Shown: in pieces, positions 54,024 to 62,398 of the stretch
Position numbering within the stretch: the stretch's first letter is position 1
How the letters are laid out: the number at the start of each line of letters is the position of its first letter
NCBI RefSeq assembly: GCF_049319665.1
Contig: NZ_JBMOUD010000003.1
Location: 62,001 to 126,000 of the forward strand
Length of the DNA stretch: 64,000 nucleotides
DNA from: JBMOUD01 sp049319665
GTDB lineage: Bacteria > Pseudomonadota > Gammaproteobacteria > Enterobacterales > Enterobacteriaceae
Direction: 5' to 3'
Notes under the pieces: model-generated
Seen by the model: the letters and a program-made list of their open reading frames with translations, nothing else
What the model was told of the DNA's origin: nothing
The model's database searches: none
Program-made: the position numbers and the translations under genes

Positions 54024-55235
54024 TCAGCTTTGTGACACATTGTTTTGTAAAACATGACTTTCTAAGGTATTGCTTTGTCGCTCATGGTTTTTTGCCCCAT
54101 TTTGCGGCGCAAAGTTATGAGCAACTAACTCGCCATGCGGCTTGATAGTTCGATGCGTTGACGTGTCATTATTGTTAGTAGCCAGATCCAAATGTGGGAA
54201 CAGCAATTCACCAACGCGATAGGCCTCTTCCAGATGTGGATAGCCAGAGAAGATAAAGGTATCAATGCCTAAATCGGCATATTCTTGCATTCTGGCGGCA
54301 ACGGTTGGGCCATCGCCAACCAGCGCGGTACCCGCACCGCCTCGAACCAGGCCAACGCCTGCCCAAAGATTTGGGGCGATTTCCAATTTATCGCGCTTGC
54401 CCCCGTGTAACGCCGCCATACGATGTTGTCCTACCGAATCTGTACGTGCAAACGCAGCCTGGGCTTTGGCAATGGTGTCATCGTCTAGATTCGCAATCAG
54501 ACGTTCTGCCGCTTGCCAGGCTTCTTCATTGGTTTCACGAACAATCACGTGTAGGCGAATACCAAAACGTACTGTGCGGCCGTGCGCTGCAGCTTTTGCT
54601 CGTACCTCGGCAATTTTTTGCTTCACCTGTTCCAGCGGTTCGCCCCAAGTGAGATAAAGCTCAACTTGTTCTGCCGCTAATTCCTGTGCGGGTTCAGATG
54701 AACCGCCAAAATAGAGGGGAGGGCGCGGCGTTTGTATGGCTGGGTGCATTAATTTCGCACCTTTCACCTGCATATGTTTGCCGACATAATCTACCGTTTC
54801 TCCTTCCAGCACGCGCCGCCATATATGGGAGAACTCAGCCGCCGCTTCATAACGCTCTTCATGACTGAGGAATAATCCTTCTGCTTCAAGCTCAGCCGGA
54901 TCGCCACCTGCTACCAGATTAAATAGCGCACGCCCGTTTGATAGACGATCTAAGGTAGCGGCCTGACGTGCTGCCAAGGTCGGAGAAATAATCCCCGGAC
55001 GCAGCGCTACCAGGAATTTAAGCCGTTGTGTGACGGGGATAAGCGACGCAGCTACCAGCCAGGAATCCTCACATGAGCGCCCAGTCGGGATCAGTACACC
55101 ACCAAACCCAAGTCTATCAACTGCTTGAGCGATTTGTTGTAGATAGCCGTGATCGACGACGCGAGCACCTTCATCGGTCCCCAAATAACGACCATCACCG
55201 TGAGTAGGTAAAAACCAAAATACATTGAGACTCAT
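54024..55235 (-). CDS. ssuD: FMNH2-dependent alkanesulfonate monooxygenase
   Basis: Two-component monooxygenase that releases sulfite from alkanesulfonates using FMNH2 from SsuE. The 403-residue product has MSLNVFWFLPTHGDGRYLGT, LIPTGRSCEDSWLVAAS, AARQAATLDRLSNGRALFNLV and WGEPLEQVKQKIAEVRAKAA. The sequence is colinear with E. coli SsuD (381 aa) but has a C-terminal tail about 20 residues longer, rich in Asn, Ser and Gln. AGGAA sits 7 bases before the ATG at 55235, so I reject the longer frame. Confidence 0.96.
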   Translation of the reverse strand: MSLNVFWFLPTHGDGRYLGTDEGARVVDHGYLQQIAQAVDRLGFGGVLIPTGRSCEDSWLVAASLIPVTQRLKFLVALRPGIISPTLAARQAATLDRLSNGRALFNLVAGGDPAELEAEGLFLSHEERYEAAAEFSHIWRRVLEGETVDYVGKHMQVKGAKLMHPAIQTPRPPLYFGGSSEPAQELAAEQVELYLTWGEPLEQVKQKIAEVRAKAAAHGRTVRFGIRLHVIVRETNEEAWQAAERLIANLDDDTIAKAQAAFARTDSVGQHRMAALHGGKRDKLEIAPNLWAGVGLVRGGAGTALVGDGPTVAARMQEYADLGIDTFIFSGYPHLEEAYRVGELLFPHLDLATNNNDTSTHRTIKPHGELVAHNFAPQNGAKNHERQSNTLESHVLQNNVSQS

Positions 55236-55249
55236 GACGTTATTCCTCG

Positions 55250-55280
55250 ATGGCGTTATTCGCATAGCGAATAACGCCAT
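55250..55280 (-). other. Hairpin in the ssuA-ssuD gap
   Basis: A 13-bp perfect inverted repeat (ATGGCGTTATTCG/CGAATAACGCCAT, 5-base loop) fills the gap between the ssuA stop and the ssuD ribosome binding site. No T-run follows. It probably stabilises the ssuA part of the mRNA or slows read-through. Confidence 0.65.
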
Positions 55281-55284
55281 TCAA

Positions 55285-56271
55285 TCAGTTGGTTTGTGTT
55301 GGTGCGTGCCAGATACGATCTGAGATATCTACGCGCTTAGGCAGTAGGTGATTCTCATAGAACAGGTCGGCGGTATGCTGTTGTGCTTTTTGCGTACGCT
55401 CGTCAACGGGGCGAATTTGTAAATCGTCAGGCTGGTGATCGATATACTCCGCCACGACTTTCTCAGGGATGCCCATCGATTGGGCGAGCACGCTAATGCT
55501 GTGAGCTCTGTCGGTTTTAATCAGCGCGTTGGCTTGGCTTAATACCGCCAAAACTTGAGTAATAAATTGTGGGTGGGCTTCGGTATAAGGTTTGGGTGCC
55601 AAATAGAAGGAACCTACCTCGCTGAGCGTGGTGCCATCTTTTAACACTCTAACGCCACCTTGTAGTTGTGCTGCCGAGTAGTAAGGATCCCAAATGGTCC
55701 AGGCATCAACATCATGTTGCTGAAAAGCCGCACGGGCATCGGCTGGCGTGAGATAGACCGGTTTAATATCGCTAAATTTCAGCCCCGCTTGCTGCAAGGC
55801 ACGCAGCAACAGGTTATGCGAACTAGACCCTTTTTGCAGAGCGACTTTATGGCCTTTAAGGTCAGCGACTGTTTTAATTGGGCTATCTGCATGTACCAGA
55901 ATAACTTCGGCTTTTGGTTTCGGCGGTTCATCGCCGATATACAGCAAATTAGCACCTGCCGCTTGGGCAAACAGCGGGGGAGTATCACCGGTTGCACCAA
56001 GATCAATACTGCCAACATTTAGCGCTTCAAGAATTTGTGGACCAGCAGGAAATTCAACCCAACTGATTTTGGTATCTGGAAAACGTTTTTCCAGCAATTG
56101 GTTAGATTTGGCGATGACCAATCCAAGCGATCCTTTTTGATAAGCAATACGTAATTGCGCCGGATCCTTTTCTTGTGAATAGCCAATATTTGCGGTGAAT
56201 AAACCACCAATTAGTGCCAGAAGCGGTAAAGATTTAGTGCCAATCTGGGTTAATGACTTCAATGAGATCAT
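55285..56271 (-). CDS. ssuA: Aliphatic sulfonate-binding periplasmic protein
   Basis: Solute-binding protein that gives substrate to SsuBC. The 328-residue product has a signal peptide (MISLKSLTQIG...LALIGGLFTANIGYS, cleavage near residue 32) and the NMT1/SsuA fold with LRIAYQKGSLGLVIAKS, EFPAGPQILEALNVGSIDLG, TGDTPPLFAQAAG, GHKVALQKGSSSHNLL and WTIWDPYYSAAQ. AGGAG lies 8 bases before the ATG at 56271. Confidence 0.95.
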   Translation of the reverse strand: MISLKSLTQIGTKSLPLLALIGGLFTANIGYSQEKDPAQLRIAYQKGSLGLVIAKSNQLLEKRFPDTKISWVEFPAGPQILEALNVGSIDLGATGDTPPLFAQAAGANLLYIGDEPPKPKAEVILVHADSPIKTVADLKGHKVALQKGSSSHNLLLRALQQAGLKFSDIKPVYLTPADARAAFQQHDVDAWTIWDPYYSAAQLQGGVRVLKDGTTLSEVGSFYLAPKPYTEAHPQFITQVLAVLSQANALIKTDRAHSISVLAQSMGIPEKVVAEYIDHQPDDLQIRPVDERTQKAQQHTADLFYENHLLPKRVDISDRIWHAPTQTN

Positions 56272-56295
56272 GCTGATCACTCCTGTTAATCAATC

Positions 56296-56865
56296 TTATA
56301 CGCTGGCGGTTTGTCTCTGACGGGCTGCAATAAGCGGTTTGCGGCTTAATGCCACATAAAAGTTGTCCAAAGATTCGAGCAATCGTTCTTCTAATGTCGG
56401 TTGCAGGTTTGGCGGGAAAGTTTGGTAGTCACTAACCAAGGTGTCGTCAGCAAATACACCCTGTAAAACTTCTTGCGCTTTTAATGAGGTCAGTACTGGC
56501 TTAAGCGCATAGTCGATAGCTAGCATGTGGCCGATAGAGCCGGCGGTTGCCAGCGGCAATACGACTTTATGTTCCAGTGAACGCTCAGGCAGCAAGTCCA
56601 ATAGGGTTTTTAATGCGCCAGAAAAAGAGGCTTTATAGACAGGCGTTGAAATAATCAGGCCATCTGCGCTTTCTAACTGGGCAATCAACTGTTTGAGTTG
56701 GGGGCTGGCGAAATTGGCAAAGAGTAAATCTTCAGCCGCAAAATCTTGTAGACGGTAGGAGATCACTTCAACGCCGCGTGCGGTTAACCAGCGTTCACCT
56801 ACCTCTAATAGTGCAGTAGAACGGGAAGGTTGGCGTGGGCTGCCAGCCAGAGATATAACGCGCAT
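56296..56865 (-). CDS. ssuE: NADPH-dependent FMN reductase SsuE
   Basis: Supplies FMNH2 to SsuD. The 189-residue flavodoxin-like protein has the FMN phosphate loop SLAGSPRQPSRS, TPVYKASFSGALKTLLDLLP and LPLATAGSIGHMLAIDYALKP. AAGGGG lies 5-6 bases before the ATG at 56865. First gene of ssuEADCB, an operon that in E. coli is induced by sulfate limitation through Cbl and CysB; a possible -10 (TATAAT, minus strand 56888-56883) lies just upstream. Confidence 0.95.
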   Translation of the reverse strand: MRVISLAGSPRQPSRSTALLEVGERWLTARGVEVISYRLQDFAAEDLLFANFASPQLKQLIAQLESADGLIISTPVYKASFSGALKTLLDLLPERSLEHKVVLPLATAGSIGHMLAIDYALKPVLTSLKAQEVLQGVFADDTLVSDYQTFPPNLQPTLEERLLESLDNFYVALSRKPLIAARQRQTASV

Positions 56866-57153
56866 AATCACCCCTTATTACAATTATAAAAAAAATTCAT
56901 ATTAGACAAGTAAGATAAAACTAACAGGCATCGCCTAAGGACGGGAAATCTCAATTGTGAATTTGAAAAGTGTAAAAACTGATAAGCAGTATTGATGCGG
57001 GATTGCTGCGAGATGCTGAGCTTTCGTAGCAGTCAGGTTAAAAGACGGTATCGATTGCGTGAAAATCTGATATTTATGGTGAATCGTTTCCAATTCACGC
57101 AAGGTTAGCCGATAATACCGCCCCGACTAACCCCGGGACCCGTAGGAGCATCC

Positions 57154-58164
57154 ATGTTTTATCCTTTCGTTAAAAAAGCACTCTTCCAACTCGATGCCGA
57201 GCGGGCGCATGAATTAACTTTCCGCCAACTTGGCCGCATTTCTGGTACGCCTTTCGAGTTTTTAATCCGCCAGTCGTTACCGACTAAACCTGTCAGTTGT
57301 ATGGGCCTGTCATTTAAGAACCCATTGGGGCTGGCCGCAGGTCTGGATAAAAATGGTGAATGTATCGATGCCTTTGGTGCGATGGGATTTGGTTTCGTTG
57401 AGGTTGGAACGGTCACGCCACGTGCTCAGGATGGCAATGACAAACCGCGACTATTCCGCGTTGTTCCTGCCGAAGGGATCATTAACCGGATGGGGTTTAA
57501 TAACCACGGCGTTGATAATTTAGTCAATAATGTTAAGAAATCACATTTTGGCGGGATCCTTGGGATTAATATTGGCAAGAATAAAGACACGCCGGTTGAG
57601 AATGGAAAAGACGATTATTTAATCTGTATGGAAAAGGTTTATCCTTATGCAGGTTATATCGCGATTAATATTTCCTCACCAAATACTCCTGGACTGCGGA
57701 CATTACAGTATGGTGAAGCGCTGGATGATTTGCTTTCAGCGATCAAAAGTAAGCAACTCGAATTACAACAACGTCACCATAAATATGTACCGGTAGCGGT
57801 AAAGATCGCGCCGGATCTTTCTCGCGAAGAATTGATCCAAATAGCGGACAGTTTAGTTCGCCATAATATGGATGGCGTTATTGCCACTAATACCACCTTG
57901 GATCGCAGTTTAATTCAAGGACTGGACTATTGTGAGCAAGCGGGCGGGTTAAGCGGCCGTCCAGTACAGATGAAGAGTACTGAAATTATTCGTATGCTGT
58001 CAGAAGAGCTTAAAGGCCAATTGCCTATTATTGGCGTAGGCGGGATTGATTCTTTGACTGCCGCCCGTGAAAAGATGGCAGCAGGTGCGACATTAATTCA
58101 AATTTATTCCGGCTTTATCTATCAGGGGCCACGTTTGATTAAAGATATTGTTACTCATATCTAA
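57154..58164 (+). CDS. pyrD: Dihydroorotate dehydrogenase (quinone), class 2
   Basis: Membrane-associated flavoenzyme that oxidises dihydroorotate to orotate in pyrimidine synthesis, passing electrons to quinones. The 336-residue product has the amphipathic N-terminal helix pair (MFYPFVKKALFQLDAERAHEL), then GLAAGLDKNGECIDAFG, INISSPNTPGLR (catalytic Ser), ATNTTLDRS and VGGIDS. The leader (GATAAT at about 57110, then CCGCCCCGAC, CCCGGGACCCG, TAGGAGC) resembles the E. coli arrangement in which a C/G-rich start and hairpin give CTP-sensitive control; that is inference. Confidence 0.97.
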   Translation: MFYPFVKKALFQLDAERAHELTFRQLGRISGTPFEFLIRQSLPTKPVSCMGLSFKNPLGLAAGLDKNGECIDAFGAMGFGFVEVGTVTPRAQDGNDKPRLFRVVPAEGIINRMGFNNHGVDNLVNNVKKSHFGGILGINIGKNKDTPVENGKDDYLICMEKVYPYAGYIAINISSPNTPGLRTLQYGEALDDLLSAIKSKQLELQQRHHKYVPVAVKIAPDLSREELIQIADSLVRHNMDGVIATNTTLDRSLIQGLDYCEQAGGLSGRPVQMKSTEIIRMLSEELKGQLPIIGVGGIDSLTAAREKMAAGATLIQIYSGFIYQGPRLIKDIVTHI

Positions 58165-58357
58165 TATTTTTAGCCTAAAGACTTGCCAGGGGTTTATTTA
58201 TACTTCTGGCTCGTCTATATTTCATCCACTGAGCAAAGTTTCAACATTATTTTCGTACATAGAGTTGTCTGATTTAACTCGGTGGTAAATAGTCTTAGTA
58301 TTTTTCGAAAGGGTGCATTCATTAAAAATCGTTTTAGTGGCAAATAGGAAAGCATTA

Positions 58358-58903
58358 ATGAAAATCAAACCAGATGATAATTGGCGTTGGTATTTTGATA
58401 CTGAACACGACCGGCTCATGTTGGATTTGGCCAATGGTATGATTTTTCGTTCTCGCTTTGCCGCAAAAATGCTGACGCCAGACGCATTTTCTGAATGTTG
58501 TTTCTGTGTTGATGATGCAGCCCTTTACTTTGATTTTGAAGAGAAATGCAAAAAAATAAAACTCTCAGGTGAGCAACGTGCTGAGTTAGTACTCAATGCT
58601 TTGGTAGCCTTCCGCTTCTTAAAACCTCTGATGCCAAAAAGCTGGCACTTTATGCAGCAGCCAAACCCTTTTCAGCCAGATAATGGTGAAGTCGCGCTGG
58701 TTAATCTGATGGAAAACGGGCAACCCGCGTTAGTGCTGGTGGTTGAATCAGGCGATCATGCCAGCTTGTGTCTGCTAGCACAGGAACGTTTAACGCTAGC
58801 AGGGAGAGCGATGGTGTTAGGTGATGCCATCAAGATTATGCATGACCGATTAATGCCTGCACCAGCTATAGCTGAAAATGATTTCTATGATCGAGCGGTG
58901 TAA
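58358..58903 (+). CDS. zapC: Cell division protein ZapC
   Basis: Cytosolic FtsZ-binding protein that bundles filaments in the Z-ring. The 181-residue product starts MKIKPDDNWRWYFDTEHDRL and keeps the E. coli core MLDLANGMIFRSRF, KMLTPDAFSE, CVDDAALYF, LNALVAFRFLKPLMPKSWHF and GRAMVLGDAIKIM. AGGAA lies 9 bases before the ATG at 58358; the longer frame is rejected. Confidence 0.95.
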   Translation: MKIKPDDNWRWYFDTEHDRLMLDLANGMIFRSRFAAKMLTPDAFSECCFCVDDAALYFDFEEKCKKIKLSGEQRAELVLNALVAFRFLKPLMPKSWHFMQQPNPFQPDNGEVALVNLMENGQPALVLVVESGDHASLCLLAQERLTLAGRAMVLGDAIKIMHDRLMPAPAIAENDFYDRAV

Positions 58904-58961
58904 TTTACCTGGCTGATTAGCCGGAACCACGGCCTTAGAGCAATATGTTCAAGTAATACGT

Positions 58962-60548
58962 CTAGAGACCCGGCGCTTTCCACATTGATGTTGTTAGTTG
59001 TTTATCTACCAGGCCTAATTGGTCAGCGTAAATGGCCTGCCATTTGCTTTTCTGCTGCAAATAGAGAAGGTGATTGGTTTCGTCAGGCTGATATTCTCTC
59101 TCCCAGCGTACCAGCGCTTCCCCTGTTTCAGCCAGAGTCGGGTAGATGCCAGCAGCTACGCCTGCAGCGATAGCACACCCAAGCGCAGTGGCTTCCTTAA
59201 CAACAGGAACTTTTACCGGAACGCCTGTCACATCGCTGAGTATCTGACACCATAACTTACCTTTTGAGCCGCCACCGGCGAATACCAGTGATTGTGCGCG
59301 AACGCCAGAGAAGGCTGCGATCAAGTCCAGATTGCAGGCTGAAACAATGGCTGCATTTTCTTCCAACGCCCGGAACAGGGTTTGTTTATTGCAGCGTTCA
59401 GGGTCGATAGACAAATTGATGAATGACGGTGCCGCGTGATACCAGGTTTTAAAATGCATTGCGTCGGAGAATATTGGTATCACGCCCCATGAGCCGACAG
59501 GAACACGAGCAGCCATATCTTCAAGCAGCGAATAAGTATCGACTCCCAGACGCTGTGATAGCAGCTTCTCTTCGCTACAAAATGCGTCACGGAACCAGCG
59601 CATGGTCAGGCCAGTAAAAAAACTGATCGATTCTGCTTGAGCCATCCCAGGGATCACATGCGGATTAATGCGTATATTCATTTCCGGGTCAGTCACAGGC
59701 CGTGGCAGGTTGACGACTTGTTGCCAGAAAGTACCACCGAGCACCGCCGTTTGTCCTGTGCGTACCACACCGAGGCCGAGCGTACCAAGTTGAACATCGC
59801 CCCCGCCCATGCCTACCGGCGTGCCCGCCTGTAAACCGCAGGCCTGTGCTGCGGCTGTGCAGACATAACCGAGCCGGGTGCCGGTTTCTGCTACCGGAGA
59901 GAGAATATCAGCCCGTAGGCCGGCCATATCGAGAAGTTCCGGTCGCCAGCCGCGAGTGGAGAGGCTGAGCATGCCCGTGGTACCGGCATTAGAAGGGTCT
60001 ACTGCTAATTCACCGCTTAACATATAGCCAAGCCAGTCGCTGATCATGGTGACGGTTGCCGCTTGCCGATAGATTTCTGGTCGGTGATGTGCCAACCATA
60101 ACAAGCGGGGCATTGCGCTCAGAGCGAGCGTTTGGCCGGAACACTCATACACTTCACGTTCGAATCGTTCATTGTGGATTTCTTTGAGTTCTGCGACTTC
60201 TCGACTGGCACGAGCATCAACATTGGCGCAGGCCCAGATAGGCTTACCCGCTTTGTTATATAGCACGATGCCTTCACGCATTGAACTGGCCGCAACAGCA
60301 CGAATTGCGGATGCTGGGAGTCGTGCATTTTGCAGCGCCTGGCGGATACATTGACAGGCCAGTTGCCAATTCGTAGCCAGATCAAATTCCATTGAGCCGG
60401 GTACATCGGGTACGGCCAAATGCAACCATTCACTCTGGCCGACAGCGACTTGCTCGCCTTCCAAATTGAAGATAACGGCGCGAATACTTCCAGTACCCGC
60501 ATCGAGTGCCATCAGATAAGAGCCATGGCGTGTGTGTTGTTCGCTCAT
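58962..60548 (-). CDS. lsrK: Autoinducer-2 kinase LsrK
   Basis: FGGY-family kinase that phosphorylates the quorum-sensing signal AI-2 (DPD) in the cytosol. The 528-residue protein is colinear with E. coli LsrK (530): MALDAGTGSIRAVIFNLEGEQ, PIWACANVDARASREV, ITMISDWLGYML-type segment, AVLGGTFWQQVVN, ESISFFTGLTMRWFRDAFC, SLVFAGGGSKGKLW, and LTTSMWKAPGL at the end. It is divergent from lsrG with a 276-base gap; lsrR and lsrACDBF, its usual neighbours, are not in the window. No frameshift is seen. Presence without the Lsr importer here is unusual. Confidence 0.95.
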   Translation of the reverse strand: MSEQHTRHGSYLMALDAGTGSIRAVIFNLEGEQVAVGQSEWLHLAVPDVPGSMEFDLATNWQLACQCIRQALQNARLPASAIRAVAASSMREGIVLYNKAGKPIWACANVDARASREVAELKEIHNERFEREVYECSGQTLALSAMPRLLWLAHHRPEIYRQAATVTMISDWLGYMLSGELAVDPSNAGTTGMLSLSTRGWRPELLDMAGLRADILSPVAETGTRLGYVCTAAAQACGLQAGTPVGMGGGDVQLGTLGLGVVRTGQTAVLGGTFWQQVVNLPRPVTDPEMNIRINPHVIPGMAQAESISFFTGLTMRWFRDAFCSEEKLLSQRLGVDTYSLLEDMAARVPVGSWGVIPIFSDAMHFKTWYHAAPSFINLSIDPERCNKQTLFRALEENAAIVSACNLDLIAAFSGVRAQSLVFAGGGSKGKLWCQILSDVTGVPVKVPVVKEATALGCAIAAGVAAGIYPTLAETGEALVRWEREYQPDETNHLLYLQQKSKWQAIYADQLGLVDKQLTTSMWKAPGL

Positions 60549-60604
60549 AAATTGTCGCTCTCTCTGATTTGTGAACAATGGTCAATCCATGATGAAAATG
60601 TAGA

Positions 60605-60630
60605 ACAATTTGTTGTTAACAACAGGTTGT
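60605..60630. promoter_or_regulatory. Dyad candidate operator between lsrK and lsrG
   Basis: TGTTGTTAACAACA at 60611-60624 is a perfect 14-bp palindrome, extended by ACAA/TTGT at 60605-60608 and 60627-60630. It lies 57-82 bases upstream of lsrK and 195-220 upstream of lsrG. The symmetry suggests a dimeric repressor site, perhaps of an LsrR-like regulator; not proven. Confidence 0.4.
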
Positions 60631-60824
60631 GGACTGTGATGTGCATGGCAAATCGAGAAGGATTACTGGGTAAATAAAAAAACAGCGTGCTTAGCCGGTG
60701 CTTGAATTGAAAAAACTGTGATTAGCGTTGCAATTTTTCCTGTTTTCAGCGGCGAATGGCGTCATATTTCATATGGTTTATAAGGTAGGTTCTATTTAAC
60801 AAAAAGCTCAATAAGGAGAGGGAA

Positions 60825-61115
60825 ATGGAAGTGACTCTGGTCGAGATTAACGTTAAAGCTGACAAAGTTGATGAATTCCTTACGGTGTTTCATGCTAATC
60901 ATTTAGGAGCAATTAAAGAACCGGGTAATTTGCGCTTTGACGTGCTGCAAGATAGCAATATTCCGACAAAATTCTTTATTTATGAAGCTTATGAGGATGA
61001 AGCCGCGGTGGCGGCACATAAAAAAACGCCACATTATTTGGCCTGCGTTGAGGCCTTGGAAACGCTAATGAGTGAAGGACGTAAGAAAACGAGCTTTAAA
61101 GGGATTTATCCATAA
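60825..61115 (+). CDS. lsrG: (4S)-4-hydroxy-5-phosphonooxypentane-2,3-dione isomerase LsrG
   Basis: Isomerase of the ABM-monooxygenase fold that converts phospho-AI-2 (P-DPD) to P-HPD, the first step after LsrK phosphorylation. The 96-residue product matches E. coli LsrG throughout (VTLVEINV, KVDEF, NHLGAIKEPGNLRFDVLQD, YEAYEDE, TPHY, RKK). GAGAGGGAA precedes the ATG. Divergent from lsrK; lsrF, its thiolase partner, is not in the window. Confidence 0.93.
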   Translation: MEVTLVEINVKADKVDEFLTVFHANHLGAIKEPGNLRFDVLQDSNIPTKFFIYEAYEDEAAVAAHKKTPHYLACVEALETLMSEGRKKTSFKGIYP

Positions 61116-61130
61116 GTTTGCCTATACTGG

Positions 61131-61150
61131 GGCGGCGCTATTTCGCCGCC
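61131..61150. terminator. Hairpin between convergent lsrG and ycbX
   Basis: GGCGGCG/CGCCGCC with a 6-base loop lies 15 bases after lsrG. No T-run on either strand, so termination activity is uncertain. Confidence 0.4.
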
Positions 61151-61179
61151 TCAACTAAGTATTCTCTCTGCCTGCACAT

Positions 61180-62283
61180 CTAACTTAACACTAGATCCGT
61201 CATAGGAATGCAGCTGCAAGAGAGGATTTTACCGTCACCGCCTATCGACGTGGCTTTTAACGCTGAAACTTGTCCCTGTTCTAATACCATTTTACAGCTA
61301 CCACAAATGCCTGCCCGGCATGAGTAAGGAATACGCAGCCCTTGCTGCTCTAGCTGTTCCAACAAAATTTGCTGATTATTGCCGCTAAACACCGTGCCTC
61401 TATAATCGATCTCAACTGATTGTAGGCTATGTTGTGGGACATCAAGACTCGCAACTTGTTCACCTGCCCCATATTGCTGGGCCGGTTGGGTTTCTAGCAC
61501 CTCAACATTATCGCCAACGCGAATAACACCGCTGTTGAGAGCGAGTAAATTTTGGCCGAAATCGATGGCGCCAGCATCTGTCGTTCGGTAGCCTTGCAGC
61601 GTTTTTAGTGGTTCACCATCCGGATGTTTCCGGCCTTTTTCTACACTGACGGTAGTTAACACACAGCGGCTGCAAGGTTTGACAAGTTCGAACTCCACAT
61701 CGCCGACGCGTATTCTTTTCCACGTATCTTCGGCATAAGCCTGAGCACCGGTTACCACCAGATTTGGTCGGAATTGTTGCAGTTTGACACTGCCTGGGCA
61801 TCGCTGTTTTAAATCAAACAGCGATGCTTCATTAATTAATAAATAGGGATAGCCATCGGCAAAGGACAGCGGCACATCTGTCTGTTTCTTGACTCGTCGC
61901 GTCGGTCTATCTCCGACCCAGCGTAATTGGACTTCACGCTGTAGATGTTCGCTCAGCCAGCGATTGATGTGATCGGGTGCCACCAGCGCGGTAAAATGAT
62001 TACCCCATACTTCAGTCGGCTGTCCCTCTTGAGAAAAATCGCTAAAGCGAATCTGAGCGTAATCCCCTTCAGGGCTGGTGATCAAAATACCATCCGGTAA
62101 CAATGCGGGCGTAAATTTGACTAGCTGCGGGTATTGGCGAGCAGTAATAAAGGTTCCCTGCGGATCGGTGAGCATAAACAATCTATCGAAGGCCAGACCG
62201 CTTGGCATCACTTGTGCATGAGAAATTTGCAGGCCGCGCATTGATTTAACGGGGTGAACGAATAATTTAGATAGGGTGATCAA
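61180..62283 (-). CDS. ycbX: YcbX, MOSC and 2Fe-2S ferredoxin domain protein
   Basis: Molybdenum-cofactor protein that reduces N-hydroxylated base analogues such as 6-hydroxylaminopurine. The 367-residue protein starts MITLSKLFVHPVKSMRG, has a MOSC beta-barrel N domain (MOSC_N), the MOSC domain with the Mo-binding Cys in LVKPCSRCVLTTVS, and a C-terminal plant-type 2Fe-2S domain with CRAGICGSCKM and a later Cys pair (LSCSC). Convergent with lsrG and divergent from rlmL, as YcbX/RlmL in E. coli. Confidence 0.95.
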   Translation of the reverse strand: MITLSKLFVHPVKSMRGLQISHAQVMPSGLAFDRLFMLTDPQGTFITARQYPQLVKFTPALLPDGILITSPEGDYAQIRFSDFSQEGQPTEVWGNHFTALVAPDHINRWLSEHLQREVQLRWVGDRPTRRVKKQTDVPLSFADGYPYLLINEASLFDLKQRCPGSVKLQQFRPNLVVTGAQAYAEDTWKRIRVGDVEFELVKPCSRCVLTTVSVEKGRKHPDGEPLKTLQGYRTTDAGAIDFGQNLLALNSGVIRVGDNVEVLETQPAQQYGAGEQVASLDVPQHSLQSVEIDYRGTVFSGNNQQILLEQLEQQGLRIPYSCRAGICGSCKMVLEQGQVSALKATSIGGDGKILSCSCIPMTDLVLS

Positions 62284-62337
62284 GGTTTACGTTCCTTGTT
62301 TTTTTTAATCTTAATTCGACGAATTCCCAGAGACTTT

Positions 62338-62365
62338 ATGACAAGTGAGTGGGATTAGCTATAAT
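62338..62365 (+). promoter_or_regulatory. Candidate sigma-70 promoter of rlmL
   Basis: ATGACA (62338-62343), 16-base spacer, TATAAT (62360-62365), 33 bases before the rlmL ATG. The -10 is perfect and the -35 has one mismatch to TTGACA. Confidence 0.55.
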
Positions 62366-62398
62366 GCGCAACTATTTTCTTTTTGGTGATATCTCGAT

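Noticed and set aside
57060..57153. PurR-like box upstream of pyrD (ACGCAA near 57097).
   Set aside because: Only one half site matches; the other half is too far from the consensus.
60716..60738. CRP-like site (TGTGATTAGCGTTGCA) upstream of lsrG.
   Set aside because: The left half fits but the right half has several mismatches; not strong enough for a feature.
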